Assembly: GCA_036381835.1 (NCBI GenBank)
Contig: DASVCA010000032.1
Span: 1 to 12,052, forward strand
Source of the DNA: DASULK01 sp036381835
GTDB taxonomy: Bacteria > Actinomycetota > Actinomycetes > Mycobacteriales > Micromonosporaceae
Direction: 5' to 3'
DNA length: 12,052 bases
Positions within the stretch are counted from its first letter, which is position 1. Every line of letters begins with the position of its first letter. The position numbers and the translations under genes are program-made. Below, piece after piece: positions 1 through 7,055 of the stretch. The notes beneath the pieces are model-generated. The model saw only the letters and a list, made by a program, of their open reading frames with translations, did not search any database and was not told the DNA's origin.

Positions 1-23
1 AGGAGAAGTGGAGTAACCGGAGG

Positions 24-692
24 ATGAGCAGCAGCCCAACGCCGACCACGCGTACCAAGGTCCTGCTTGTCGACGATCACGACCTGATCCGCAAGGGCCT
101 GCGCCATGCCTTCGAGCGGGATCGGCAGTTCGAGGTCGTCGGTGAGGCCGGGACGGCAGCGGAGGGCATTCGTCAAGCGGGTGCTCTGCAACCCGACGTC
201 GTGATCATGGACCTGCGCCTACCGGACGGAAGCGGCCTGGAAGCGACCCGTACCCTGCGGCAGTCCAATCCCTCGATGGGCATCGTCGTGCTGACCATGT
301 ACGCGGGGGACGATCAACTGTTCGGCGCGTTGGAGGCCGGGGCGAGCGCCTTCGTGCCCAAGACCGCACCCGCCGACGAGGTGGTGGCGGCGGCACGGCA
401 CGCGGCCTCCTCCCCCAGCGCGTTCACCGCCGCCGACCTGGCCGAGGCGATGAAGCGCCGGTTGGCCCCGTCCGGCCCGCAACTGTCCCCCCGGGAGAGC
501 CAGGTGCTCCGGCTGCTCGCCGACGGGATGAGCGTGGCCGGCATCGCCAAGCAGCTTTTCGTCAGCGAGTCCACCGCCAAGACGCACATCTCGAAACTGT
601 ACGAGAAGTTGGGGGCAGCCAACCGCGCCCAGGCGCTGATGACCGCGCTACGCCTGGGCCTGTTGGAGGCGCCGGACGCGCCGAAGTTCTGA
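24..692 (+). CDS. Two-component response regulator, NarL/LuxR family
   Basis: DNA-binding response regulator of 222 aa, the usual length for the NarL/FixJ family. An N-terminal receiver domain spans about residues 11-128. It has the acidic pair D17/D18 (VLLVDDHD), the phospho-acceptor D63 (VVIMDLRLPDGSG), the switch T91 and the conserved K113. A C-terminal LuxR-type HTH covers about residues 153-212 (LSPRESQVLRLLADGMS, then the recognition segment SESTAKTHISKL). It should be phosphorylated by a histidine kinase and bind promoters as a dimer; the targets are unknown. ATG 24 is chosen because the receiver begins soon after it. GGAG at 10-13 lies 10 nt upstream, while GGAGG at 19-23 abuts the ATG and is too close. 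A TAA at 14-16 in another frame could be the end of the upstream kinase gene, but too little is visible to call it. The gene is convergent with the mannosyltransferase, whose stop is 13 bases away. Confidence 0.95.
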   Translation: MSSSPTPTTRTKVLLVDDHDLIRKGLRHAFERDRQFEVVGEAGTAAEGIRQAGALQPDVVIMDLRLPDGSGLEATRTLRQSNPSMGIVVLTMYAGDDQLFGALEAGASAFVPKTAPADEVVAAARHAASSPSAFTAADLAEAMKRRLAPSGPQLSPRESQVLRLLADGMSVAGIAKQLFVSESTAKTHISKLYEKLGAANRAQALMTALRLGLLEAPDAPKF

Positions 693-701
693 CCGACCCG
701 A

Positions 702-713
702 CCGGCTAGCCGG
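702..713. repeat. 12-bp perfect palindrome between convergent genes
   Basis: CCGGCTAGCCGG reads the same on both strands. It sits between the ends of the response regulator and the mannosyltransferase and contains the TAG stop of the latter. As RNA it forms only a 4-bp stem with a CUAG loop and no U tract, so a role as a bidirectional terminator is weak. Confidence 0.3.
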
Positions 714-1866
714 CCAGGAGTTCGGTCATCAGGCGGGCCTGCGCCTCCCAGCGCCACTCCCGCTCCACCCAGACACGCCCCGCCGCACCCATCCGGCGAG
801 CGAGTTCACGGTCGCCGAGCAGGGTCGCCACCCGATCGGCGATCTGCTCCAGGCTCCGGCCGTCAACCACGTATCCGGTCTCACCGTCGCGCACCGCATC
901 GGGCGCGCCGCCGGAGTCCCCGGCGACGACGGGCAGACCGGTGGCCGACGCTTCCAGGTAGACGATGCCGAGCCCTTCGACGTCCAGTCCCCGGTTGCGG
1001 GTGCGGCACGGCATGGCGTAGACGTCGCCGGCCGCGTAGTGCGCGGGCAGCTCGGCCGTCGGAACCGAACCGGTGAAGACGACATCGCGCTCCACCCCGG
1101 CCTGGCGCGCGAGGCGTTCCAGCGTCCGCCGGTACGGCCCGCCCCCCACGATGAGGAGTGCGGCGTCGGCGACCCTGCGGCGGATCTCCGGGAGCGCCCG
1201 GATGAGCGCGTCCTGTCCTTTGCGGGGTACGAGCCGCGACACGCAGACCACCACGGGCCGGTCCGCGAGGCCGTAACGGGCACGGACGGGGGCACCGTCC
1301 ACGCCGGGGTGGTAGTCGTCCACGTCCACGCCGGGGGCGAGCCGGCGCAGCTCGGTCAGCCCGTCCAGGACAGCGGCCAGCCGGCTGCGGGTGTAGTCGC
1401 CGAGGTAGGTGACGACGTCGCTGTCCCGCCCGATCCGACGCAGCAGGGCACGGGCACCGGGCACGGCTGCCCAACCCACCTCGTGACCGTGGGTCTGCGC
1501 CACCACCCGGGCGATGCCGGCCCGCCGGCGCAGGCCGGCCGCGAGCAGCCCCAGGGGCGCTGCGGCGCCGAACCACACCGCCGTGCAGTCGTGCGCCCGG
1601 GCCAGTTGTGCCGCGCGCCTGGCGACCGCGGGCGTGGGTAGCAGCACGGTGGTCGGTTCCCGGACCACCTCGAACGGCTGTTCCGCGTCGAACCGCTCCG
1701 CGCCCCGCCAGGTCGAGGCGTAGACCACCACCGAACCGGGTGGCTGACGGACGGCCAGGTTGTGCACGAACGACTGGATGCCGCCCACTCGGGGCGGGAA
1801 ATCGTTTGTGATCAACAGCGTGCGTCGCGGCACCGGCCGGTGGGAGCCCGCCGCCGGGACGGTCAC
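706..1866 (-). CDS. pimB: GT4 mannosyltransferase, PimB'-type (phosphatidylinositol mannoside synthesis)
   Basis: A 386-aa GT-B glycosyltransferase of family GT4. It probably transfers mannose from GDP-mannose to phosphatidylinositol monomannoside on the inner face of the membrane, giving PIM2. The N-terminal acceptor domain begins TLLITNDFPPRVGGIQSF (residues 16-33), with the glycine loop GGIQ at 28-31 and THGHE at 125-129. The C-terminal donor domain has VSRLVPRKGQD (R211 and K216, the phosphate-binding pair of this family), GGGPYRRTLE at 241-250, and the EX7E motif E297-G-L-G-I-V-Y-L-E305. Length and motifs match actinobacterial PimB' (Rv2188c type). The start is GTG at 1866, which overlaps the TGA of the upstream M48 gene (GTGA) and has a strong SD, GGGGAGGG at 1872-1879, 5 nt away. 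The open frame upstream of 1866 is only a shadow of the protease gene. Acceptor specificity is inferred from family resemblance; a related PIM or lipoglycan mannosyltransferase remains possible. Confidence 0.88.
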   Translation of the reverse strand: MTVPAAGSHRPVPRRTLLITNDFPPRVGGIQSFVHNLAVRQPPGSVVVYASTWRGAERFDAEQPFEVVREPTTVLLPTPAVARRAAQLARAHDCTAVWFGAAAPLGLLAAGLRRRAGIARVVAQTHGHEVGWAAVPGARALLRRIGRDSDVVTYLGDYTRSRLAAVLDGLTELRRLAPGVDVDDYHPGVDGAPVRARYGLADRPVVVCVSRLVPRKGQDALIRALPEIRRRVADAALLIVGGGPYRRTLERLARQAGVERDVVFTGSVPTAELPAHYAAGDVYAMPCRTRNRGLDVEGLGIVYLEASATGLPVVAGDSGGAPDAVRDGETGYVVDGRSLEQIADRVATLLGDRELARRMGAAGRVWVEREWRWEAQARLMTELLAG

Positions 1867-3122
1867 GGTCGCCCTCCCCGCGCCCACATCCGGGCCGCGG
1901 CGATCCGCTCCACCGTGGAAGGGTGTGTCGCGGTGTAGAGGTACTCCCAGCGGGGCGGGTCGGGGTCGGCCAGGTTCACCGTCGACAGCCGCCGCTGCAT
2001 CGCCTCGAACGCGGCCGGATCCGCGGTGAGCGCCAGCGCGTGCGCGTCGGCTCGGGCCTCGATCCGGCGGGAGATGAGGGCGGACACCGGCGCGGCGACC
2101 AGACCGACCAGTGTCAGCAGCGCGACGAGCAGCGGGAACGCCCGGGGTTCGGCGATCGATTCCACGCCGGCCAGGCGCAACAGTGGGCGCCAGGCCCCGA
2201 TCAGGTACAGCCCGATGACCGCGACGGCGGCGCCCAGGGCGCCGGTCAGCGTCCCGGTGAGCACATCCCGGTCCTTCACATGGCCGAGCTCGTGTGCCAC
2301 CACGGCGACCACCTCCTCCGGCGGCGCCTCCCGCAGCAGCGTGTCGTACACGACGATCCGGCGGGTCGGACCGATGCCGGAGACGTAGGCGTTGACCGTT
2401 CGGGTACGCCGTGAGGCGTCCGCGACCAGCACATCGCGCACAGGTATCCCGTCCCGCTCGGCGAGCATGAGCAACTGGGTACGCAGCGGACCCGGCTCCA
2501 TCGGGGTGAACCGGTTGAAGATCGGCTCGACGAGGACGGGCAGAACGAAGGACAGCAGCACCACCAGGGCGGCGGCACCGGTCGCGGCGAGGGCCCACCA
2601 CCAGTGGGACGCGAACCGGGTCACCGCGTAGAAGCCGAACAGGGCGATGCCGCCGATCACCGCGCCGACCCCGTACGACTTGATTAGGTCGATCGCCCAA
2701 TCGCCCCAGCCTTGGGTGGACAGCCCGTACCGGGTCAGGATGGTGTGCCGCCATGCGGCTATGGGCAGCGTGATCAGATCGGCGACCAGCACCACGGACA
2801 GCCCGCCGAGCACGGCCTGGGCGATCCAGTGGTCACCGAACGGTCGGCCGGCGAACTCGACCAGCTTGGCGCCCAGCGGAGTCAGGCCGAGCAGCACCGC
2901 GACGGCCAGCCCGACGAGCAGTTCCGCGTACCGACCCGGCCGCAGCTTCCCACGCAGCTCCCGCCCCCGCGCGATTTCCGCGTCCGGCAGGTCCCGCAGC
3001 GCCGCCAACTGCTCGCTGCGGGGCGGAGGCGTACGCTGCCAGGGCACCGACGTCAGCGCTGTGACGATGAGGGCGACGGCCAGGACAAGGAACGCGACGG
3101 CCGCCCACGCCCGAGGGCTCAT
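1863..3122 (-). CDS. M48 family integral membrane metalloprotease (Ste24/CAAX protease-like)
   Basis: A 419-aa zinc metallopeptidase embedded in the membrane, near the usual length of Ste24-type enzymes. About seven hydrophobic segments are visible, near residues 5-26, 66-86, 101-122, 147-170, 174-198, 291-313 and 329-350. The catalytic HEXXH is H277-E-L-G-H281 in VVAHELGHVKD. The third zinc ligand is probably E355 in RRIEARADAHAL, with D359 following. The conserved C-terminal THPSTVERI motif is at 399-407. Bacterial members lack obvious prenylated substrates; roles in membrane protein quality control or peptide processing are likely, but the substrate here is unknown. ATG 3122 is preferred over the in-frame ATG at 3152 because GAGGAGG (3130-3136) lies 7 nt before it and would otherwise be inside the coding sequence. 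It overlaps pimB by 4 bases, so the two are translationally coupled. Confidence 0.93.
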   Translation of the reverse strand: MSPRAWAAVAFLVLAVALIVTALTSVPWQRTPPPRSEQLAALRDLPDAEIARGRELRGKLRPGRYAELLVGLAVAVLLGLTPLGAKLVEFAGRPFGDHWIAQAVLGGLSVVLVADLITLPIAAWRHTILTRYGLSTQGWGDWAIDLIKSYGVGAVIGGIALFGFYAVTRFASHWWWALAATGAAALVVLLSFVLPVLVEPIFNRFTPMEPGPLRTQLLMLAERDGIPVRDVLVADASRRTRTVNAYVSGIGPTRRIVVYDTLLREAPPEEVVAVVAHELGHVKDRDVLTGTLTGALGAAVAVIGLYLIGAWRPLLRLAGVESIAEPRAFPLLVALLTLVGLVAAPVSALISRRIEARADAHALALTADPAAFEAMQRRLSTVNLADPDPPRWEYLYTATHPSTVERIAAARMWARGGRP

Positions 3123-3129
3123 GTCGTCG

Positions 3130-3136
3130 CCTCCTC
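3130..3136 (-). promoter_or_regulatory. Strong Shine-Dalgarno deciding the M48 start
   Basis: On the minus strand GAGGAGG is followed by 7 nt and ATG at 3122. This places the start 10 codons downstream of the longest possible ORF. Confidence 0.8.
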
Positions 3137-3181
3137 GCGTGAGTACGTCCACGCCGGAATCCGCACACCGGCGGGCTGCCC

Positions 3182-3187
3182 ATCCTA
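3182..3187 (-). promoter_or_regulatory. Possible -10 element for the M48-pimB operon
   Basis: The minus strand reads CAATAGGATGGG here. TAGGAT fits TAnnnT and would give a leader of about 50 nt before ATG 3122. I see no clear -35 hexamer at 16-18 nt. The rest of the 138-nt gap (3123-3260) holds only a small GC-rich inverted repeat. Confidence 0.4.
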
Positions 3188-3245
3188 TTGTCCGCGGGTA
3201 GCGCGCGGATCGGCCCCTCCGGGAGTGGTGTGGGAAGCGCTGAGT

Positions 3246-3260
3246 CGCGGGCGAGCCGCG
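3246..3260 (-). terminator. Short GC hairpin just after the CxxC gene
   Basis: CGCGG-GCGAG-CCGCG forms a 5-bp stem with a 5-nt loop, directly after the TAG stop of the small minus-strand gene (3261-3263). There is no T tract. It could attenuate transcription between this gene and the M48 gene, but by size alone it may be chance in such GC-rich DNA. Confidence 0.25.
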
Positions 3261-3476
3261 CTATGCCGCCCGGCGCGGATAGGAAGGGGGGCGACGTCGT
3301 CGGGACGTCGAGACGGTCAATACCTCGACGGTGAAACCGGCCCGGCCGAACACCTCGATCGCCCGGCGTTCGTCGGCGTTCAGACGTCCCCGCTGCGGCG
3401 CAGCGAGCACCACGCTGCCCCGGCAGCCCGCGCATGCCGTGCCCCGAACCGCACACCTGTCGCAATCGACGAGCAT
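3261..3476 (-). CDS. Small conserved-looking actinobacterial protein with two CxxC pairs
   Basis: A 71-aa protein beginning MLVDCDRCAVRGTACAGC. The four cysteines C5-x2-C8-x6-C15-x2-C18 form two CxxC knuckles, suggesting a small zinc ribbon or other metal site. A segment LNADERRAIEVFGRAGFTVEVL (about 32-53) is likely helix plus strand, and the tail is arginine-rich (SRRRRPP). I recall similar short proteins (MxVDCDxCxVRG...C...C, then an xERRALxxLAxAG segment) annotated as hypothetical in many actinomycetes; the function is unknown to me. The gene is supported by a very good SD, GGGGAGGG at 3484-3491, 7 nt before ATG 3476, and by the absence of a competing ORF with an SD. It is read in the same direction as M48-pimB, 138 nt upstream of the M48 start, and has its own likely promoter and a 16-bp palindrome upstream. 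Confidence 0.8.
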   Translation of the reverse strand: MLVDCDRCAVRGTACAGCRGSVVLAAPQRGRLNADERRAIEVFGRAGFTVEVLTVSTSRRRRPPSYPRRAA

Positions 3477-3510
3477 CCGTGATCCCTCCCCGCAGGCCCA
3501 CCATCCCGCC

Positions 3511-3526
3511 GTCGTCGTACGACGAC
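3511..3526. repeat. 16-bp perfect palindrome upstream of the CxxC gene
   Basis: GTCGTCGTACGACGAC is its own reverse complement. It ends 35 nt before ATG 3476 and lies just downstream of a candidate -10 box (3541-3546, minus). That places it in the early leader, where it could be a repressor operator or form a leader hairpin. Confidence 0.6.
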
Positions 3527-3540
3527 CGTCGGTGACGCCG

Positions 3541-3546
3541 ACGCTA
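3541..3546 (-). promoter_or_regulatory. Candidate -10 element of the CxxC gene
   Basis: The minus strand reads CACCTAGCGTCGG; TAGCGT fits TAnnnT. Transcription would start near 3534, giving a leader of about 58 nt that includes the 16-bp palindrome and the SD. No good -35 was seen. A minor inverted repeat, TGTCG-GGTA-CGACA (3549-3562), sits just upstream. Confidence 0.4.
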
Positions 3547-3612
3547 GGTGTCGGGTACGACAGATTCGACCCGGGTTATCCGACTGCGTCCCCGCCGCGG
3601 CGCGTGGATGGG

Positions 3613-5055
3613 TCAGGCGCGCTCGAGTCGACGCAACAGCGAATCGGCGCCCATCGAATAGGCCCCGTGCCGGCGCACCCCGTCGGCGACCTCCCGATCT
3701 GAGGAGACCACCACGACGGGCCGGCCACGCGGCTCTTCCCGGACCAACCGACGGATCAACTCATCCGCCGTCTGACCCTTATGGGAGAAGAGCACCCGCA
3801 CGTTGCGGGGATGCGGCGGCAGGCCGTGGACCCGCTCCGCGCCGTCGAACACCACCGTCACCTCGTCGCCGGTCTGCGCCGCCAGCCCGGCCAGACCGGC
3901 GATCAGCCGCTTGCGCTGCTGTTCCAGGGACATCTCGCCGAATCCCCGTTTGGTGACGTTGTAGCCGTCCACGATCAGATGAGCGCGGGGCAGGGCGAGC
4001 AGATCGTCCAGGCGGGCGGGGTCGTCGGTGTCCAGCGCCCGGGCGGGCGCGGCGAGGGTCTCCGGCTGTGCGGCGTAGGCCTGCGCGACCACGTCTGCGG
4101 GCAGTCGGTCCGCCGGTCCGAGGGCCAGCTCCCGGCGCAGCCCGGCCGCCGCCTGCCCGATCGTCTCCAGCAGCAGCCACAGCCGGGCGTTGTCGATCGC
4201 CCGCGCCTCCTTCGCGGTCTGCCGCGCCGCGCCCGCGGCCGACTCCGCATCCGCCAACCTCGCACGCAGCCGTCGCAGCTCGGCCTCATGGTCCGCCCTG
4301 GCCCGGTTGGCCCGGCCGCGTTCGGTGGCCAGCAGCACGTTGGCTCTGCGCTCACGCGCTCGGACCTCACGCAGCTCCCGGGCCAAGGTGCGGGCCTCCT
4401 CCCGTAGCTGGCCCAGCTCCTCCCGGACCCGGACCAGCTCGGCCCGGAGCTTGTCGGCTTCGACCTTGGCCACGGCCCGGTCGTGCTCGGCGCGGGCAGC
4501 CCGCTGCTCGGCCTCCCGGATCAAGTCCTGTACGGCGGCGTTCTCGACCTCGGCACGAAGCTCCGTGCCGACCCGCTCGATCAGTTCCCGCCAGCCTTCG
4601 GGACGCGCCAGGTAGGCGAGCGCAGCGACCTCGGTCGGTTCCGCGGCCGCGGGGGGACGCCCGGCGCTGACCGCCGCACCCAGCTCACCCGCCTGTTCCA
4701 GTACCCGCGCCGCCACCCCCTGCCGGAACAGCGGATCATCGGCGAGCAGCGCGGCGATCACCGCACCACCGAGGCGCGCCCGCCGGTTGGGCGCGAATCG
4801 GGCCACCCGTCGCACCGGTGCGGGCAACTCCTCGGCCGACAGCATGGGCAGCACCGCGGCGGCCAAGGTCACCACCCGGTGCCGGACCGGTTCCGGTAGG
4901 ACGGGCTCAGGGGCCTCAGCCCCGCTCTGCGTCGACGGGGTGCCCACGGCGACAGCCTGCGCGTCTGCGGGTTCGGCGGCTTCGGTGCCGTCCGACGGGC
5001 GCAGGTCGCTCGCCGGCGTGGGCGGACGTTCGGCAGCCGGATCCGGACGGGACAT
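3613..5055 (-). CDS. Coiled-coil protein with C-terminal NYN (YacP/Rae1-like, PIN-type) nuclease domain
   Basis: A 480-aa protein. Residues 1-55 are rich in P, E, A and D and look disordered. Residues 56-160 are mainly helical. A long charged coiled coil follows at about 160-290, dense in E, R, A and L with no proline. The C-terminal NYN domain (about 357-480) starts HLIVDGYNVTKRGFG. Acidic residues in PIN-like positions are D363, D404 (VVFDGAE), D431 (GQTADELI) and D453 (VVSSDREV), with N366 in the family DGYN signature. Bacillus Rae1/YacP, the same domain family, is a ribosome-associated endoribonuclease, so an RNase role is plausible here but unproven. The added coiled coil makes it far longer than the roughly 170-aa YacP. 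ATG 5055 has GGGAG (5065-5069) 9 nt upstream. It is divergent from the nuclease fusion at 5185 and 136 nt upstream of the CxxC gene. Confidence 0.9.
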   Translation of the reverse strand: MSRPDPAAERPPTPASDLRPSDGTEAAEPADAQAVAVGTPSTQSGAEAPEPVLPEPVRHRVVTLAAAVLPMLSAEELPAPVRRVARFAPNRRARLGGAVIAALLADDPLFRQGVAARVLEQAGELGAAVSAGRPPAAAEPTEVAALAYLARPEGWRELIERVGTELRAEVENAAVQDLIREAEQRAARAEHDRAVAKVEADKLRAELVRVREELGQLREEARTLARELREVRARERRANVLLATERGRANRARADHEAELRRLRARLADAESAAGAARQTAKEARAIDNARLWLLLETIGQAAAGLRRELALGPADRLPADVVAQAYAAQPETLAAPARALDTDDPARLDDLLALPRAHLIVDGYNVTKRGFGEMSLEQQRKRLIAGLAGLAAQTGDEVTVVFDGAERVHGLPPHPRNVRVLFSHKGQTADELIRRLVREEPRGRPVVVVSSDREVADGVRRHGAYSMGADSLLRRLERA

Positions 5056-5171
5056 GGGTCAAGTCTCCCACCGCGGACACGGCATCGCCGAGCCGGCCGA
5101 GCGCCCTAGCCCTGCGTAGATCGGTTCCTCACCCCACGTGATGGCAGTCAGGTGGTGTCATACGTCCCGCC

Positions 5172-5177
5172 TACGGT
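5172..5177 (+). promoter_or_regulatory. -10 element of a leaderless promoter
   Basis: TACGGT is followed by 7 nt and then GTG at 5185, with no Shine-Dalgarno before that GTG. The usual 6-8 nt from -10 to start site puts the transcript start at or next to the GTG. The -35 is not recognisable. Confidence 0.55.
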
Positions 5178-5184
5178 GTGGTCC

Positions 5185-6927
5185 GTGACTCGACCGGCGT
5201 ACGTCCAGGACACCCTCGACGGTCTGCCTGCGGCGCGGGTGGAGGTCGATCCGGCCGCGCCCCTGCACGAGATCACGTTCGTCGTGGTGGACCTGGAGAC
5301 GACCGGTGGCGGGCCGGACGACGGCCGCATCACCGAAATCGGTGCGGTCAAGGTACGCGGCGGCGAAGAGTTGGGGACGCTCGCCACCCTGCTCAATCCG
5401 GACGCGCCGATCCCGCCGTTCATCACCGCGCTGACCGGCATCACCCAGGCCATGGTCGCCCCCGCTCCCCGGATCGAGGGGGTGTTACCCGGCTTCTTGG
5501 AGTTCATCCGGGGTGCCGTGCTGGTCGCCCACAACGCCCCGTACGACGTGGGCTTCCTCAAGGCGGCGTGCGCGCGCTGCGGCTACGCCTGGCCCGCGCC
5601 ACCTGTGCTGGACACCGCCGCGCTCGCCCGACGGGTGCTGGCCGGCGACGAGGTGCCCAACCGCAAGCTCGCCACCCTGGCCGCGTACTTCCGCACCCCG
5701 CACCAGCCCACCCACCGTGCCCTGGCCGACGCTAAAGCCACCGTCGACGTGCTGCACGGGCTGATCGGCCGGCTCGGCGGTCTCGGGGTGCACACGCTCG
5801 GCGACACGATCGAGTTCCTCAAAGCGGTCAGCCCGGTGCAGCGGCGCAAGCGGTATCTGGCCGACGGGTTGCCGCGCGTCCCCGGCGTGTACATCTTCCG
5901 CGCCGGCGACGGACGGCCGCTCTACGTCGGCACCTCCCGGGACGTCGGCACCCGGGTCCGGTCGTACTTCACGGCGAGTGAGAAGCGGCCCCGCATCCGC
6001 GAGATGCTCGCCGCGGCCGAGCGGGTCGAGGTGATCGAGTGCGCGCACGCGTTGGAGGCGGAGGTACGGGAGCTGCGGCTCATCGCCGCGCACGCGCCGC
6101 CCTACAACCGCCGGGCCAAATACCCGCAGCGCATGGTCTGGCTGAAGCTGACCCGGGAACCGTACCCTCGGCTGTCTCTGGTCCGGGCCGTCCGCCGGGA
6201 CGGCGCCACCTACCTCGGGCCGTTCTCCTCGCGGCGAACCGCGGAGTTGGCCGCGGCCGCCGTCCACGACGCGGTACCGCTGCGCCAGTGCACACTCCGA
6301 CTGTCGACCCGCCGCCCGGTCGCCGCGTGCGCACTGGCCGAACTCGGTCGCTGCCTGGCCCCCTGCGAACACCGGGTCTCCCCCGCCGAGTACGAACGAC
6401 GGGCGGTCGAGCCGTTCCGCTCCGCCGTCGCCGACGACCCGCAGGAACTGGTCGACGTGCTGGCGGCGCGAATCGAGACGCTGGCGCAAGCCCGGCGGTA
6501 CGAGGCGGCGGCGGTGGTGCGTCGTCGGCTCGCCGCGCTGCTGCGGGCGGTGGTGCGGATGCAGCGGCTCGTCGGGCTGACCCACATCCCCGAACTCGTC
6601 GCGGCACGCCCCACCGATCAGGGTGGATGGGAGCTGAGCGTCGTCCGGTACGGCCGCCTGGTCGCGGCCGGCACGGTCCCGCCGGGTGCCCACCCGCGCG
6701 CGTCCATCGATCCGATCCGCGCGACAGCGGAGACCGTCCTGCCCGGGCCGGGGCCGCTTCCCGGGGCCTGCGCTGCGGAGACGGAGCGGATCCTGTCCTG
6801 GCTGGAACGTCCCGAGACCCGGTTGGTGGCGGTGGACGTCGGCTGGGCGTGTCCCACCCGGGGCGCCGCCCGGTTCATCGAACTACTCACCAAAATGGAG
6901 GCAGCAAACTCGACCGATCGCCCATGA
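5185..6927 (+). CDS. DEDDh exonuclease fused to UvrC-like GIY-YIG nuclease domain
   Basis: A 580-aa protein with two nuclease modules. The first (about 30-195) is a DnaQ/epsilon-type 3'-5' exonuclease: Exo I is VVDLETTG with D36 and E38, Exo II is HNAPYDVGFL with D121, and Exo III is THRALADA with H177 and D182, a complete DEDDh set. The second (about 230-310) resembles UvrC-N/Cho: PGVYIF...PLYVGTS (Y236, Y247, G249), R257 in GTRVRSYF, E296 in RELRLI and the PYN end at 306-308. A UVR-like helical hairpin follows (about 424-456, QARRYEAAAVVRRRLAAL). The UvrC C-terminal RNase H-like nuclease and HhH domains are absent. The layout matches mycobacterial Rv2191, whose neighbourhood also contains a pimB homologue. 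It probably acts in DNA repair or proofreading; the substrate is unknown. GTG 5185 is preferred over GTG 5152 because the -10 box lies between them. Confidence 0.92.
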   Translation: MTRPAYVQDTLDGLPAARVEVDPAAPLHEITFVVVDLETTGGGPDDGRITEIGAVKVRGGEELGTLATLLNPDAPIPPFITALTGITQAMVAPAPRIEGVLPGFLEFIRGAVLVAHNAPYDVGFLKAACARCGYAWPAPPVLDTAALARRVLAGDEVPNRKLATLAAYFRTPHQPTHRALADAKATVDVLHGLIGRLGGLGVHTLGDTIEFLKAVSPVQRRKRYLADGLPRVPGVYIFRAGDGRPLYVGTSRDVGTRVRSYFTASEKRPRIREMLAAAERVEVIECAHALEAEVRELRLIAAHAPPYNRRAKYPQRMVWLKLTREPYPRLSLVRAVRRDGATYLGPFSSRRTAELAAAAVHDAVPLRQCTLRLSTRRPVAACALAELGRCLAPCEHRVSPAEYERRAVEPFRSAVADDPQELVDVLAARIETLAQARRYEAAAVVRRRLAALLRAVVRMQRLVGLTHIPELVAARPTDQGGWELSVVRYGRLVAAGTVPPGAHPRASIDPIRATAETVLPGPGPLPGACAAETERILSWLERPETRLVAVDVGWACPTRGAARFIELLTKMEAANSTDRP

Positions 6928-6958
6928 GCAACTGTCCAATCGGACCACGACTGCTCAT
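6924..6958 (+). repeat. Inverted repeat at the end of the nuclease gene
   Basis: ATGAGCA (6924-6930) pairs with TGCTCAT (6952-6958), a 7-bp stem with a 21-nt loop, spanning the TGA stop. It is weak as a terminator (long loop, no T tract beyond ATTT) but is the only structure visible after this gene. Confidence 0.3.
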
Positions 6959-6959
6959 T

Positions 6960-6965
6960 TAGGCT
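6960..6965 (+). promoter_or_regulatory. Possible -10 element for the RSH gene
   Basis: TAGGCT fits TAnnnT in the 128-nt gap (6928-7055) and would give a leader of about 84 nt. No -35 is evident. The gap also holds the 10-bp palindrome ACCGGCCGGT (7030-7039) next to the SD. Confidence 0.25.
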
Positions 6966-7039
6966 GTGAGAGAAGTGAATTACTGACGACAACGTCCCGA
7001 TTCCGGTCGACTCATGGCGACCGGTTGAGACCGGCCGGT

Positions 7040-7047
7040 GGAGGAGG
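7040..7047 (+). promoter_or_regulatory. Shine-Dalgarno deciding the RSH start
   Basis: GGAGGAGG is followed by 8 nt and GTG 7056. This favours GTG 7056 over the in-frame GTGs at 7038 and 7047, which precede or overlap the SD. Confidence 0.75.
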
Positions 7048-7055
7048 TGTCTCGG

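Noticed and set aside
1867..2754. N-terminal extension of the mannosyltransferase frame to a 682-aa protein
   Set aside because: This part is the shadow of the M48 gene in another frame: arginine- and proline-rich with no recognisable domain. The real start is GTG 1866 with a good SD.
2833..3504. Minus-strand ORF of 223 codons overlapping the M48 start and the CxxC gene
   Set aside because: It conflicts with two better-supported genes having good SDs and has only arginine/glycine-rich sequence.
3549..3562. TGTCG-GGTA-CGACA inverted repeat as a terminator for the NYN gene
   Set aside because: Only a 5-bp stem, no T tract, and it lies where the promoter of the CxxC gene is expected; likely chance or part of that promoter.
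5485..6693. Long minus-strand ORF (402 codons) opposite the nuclease fusion
   Set aside because: A GC-rich antisense shadow of a gene with complete nuclease motifs; its translation is low complexity and it has no recognisable domain.
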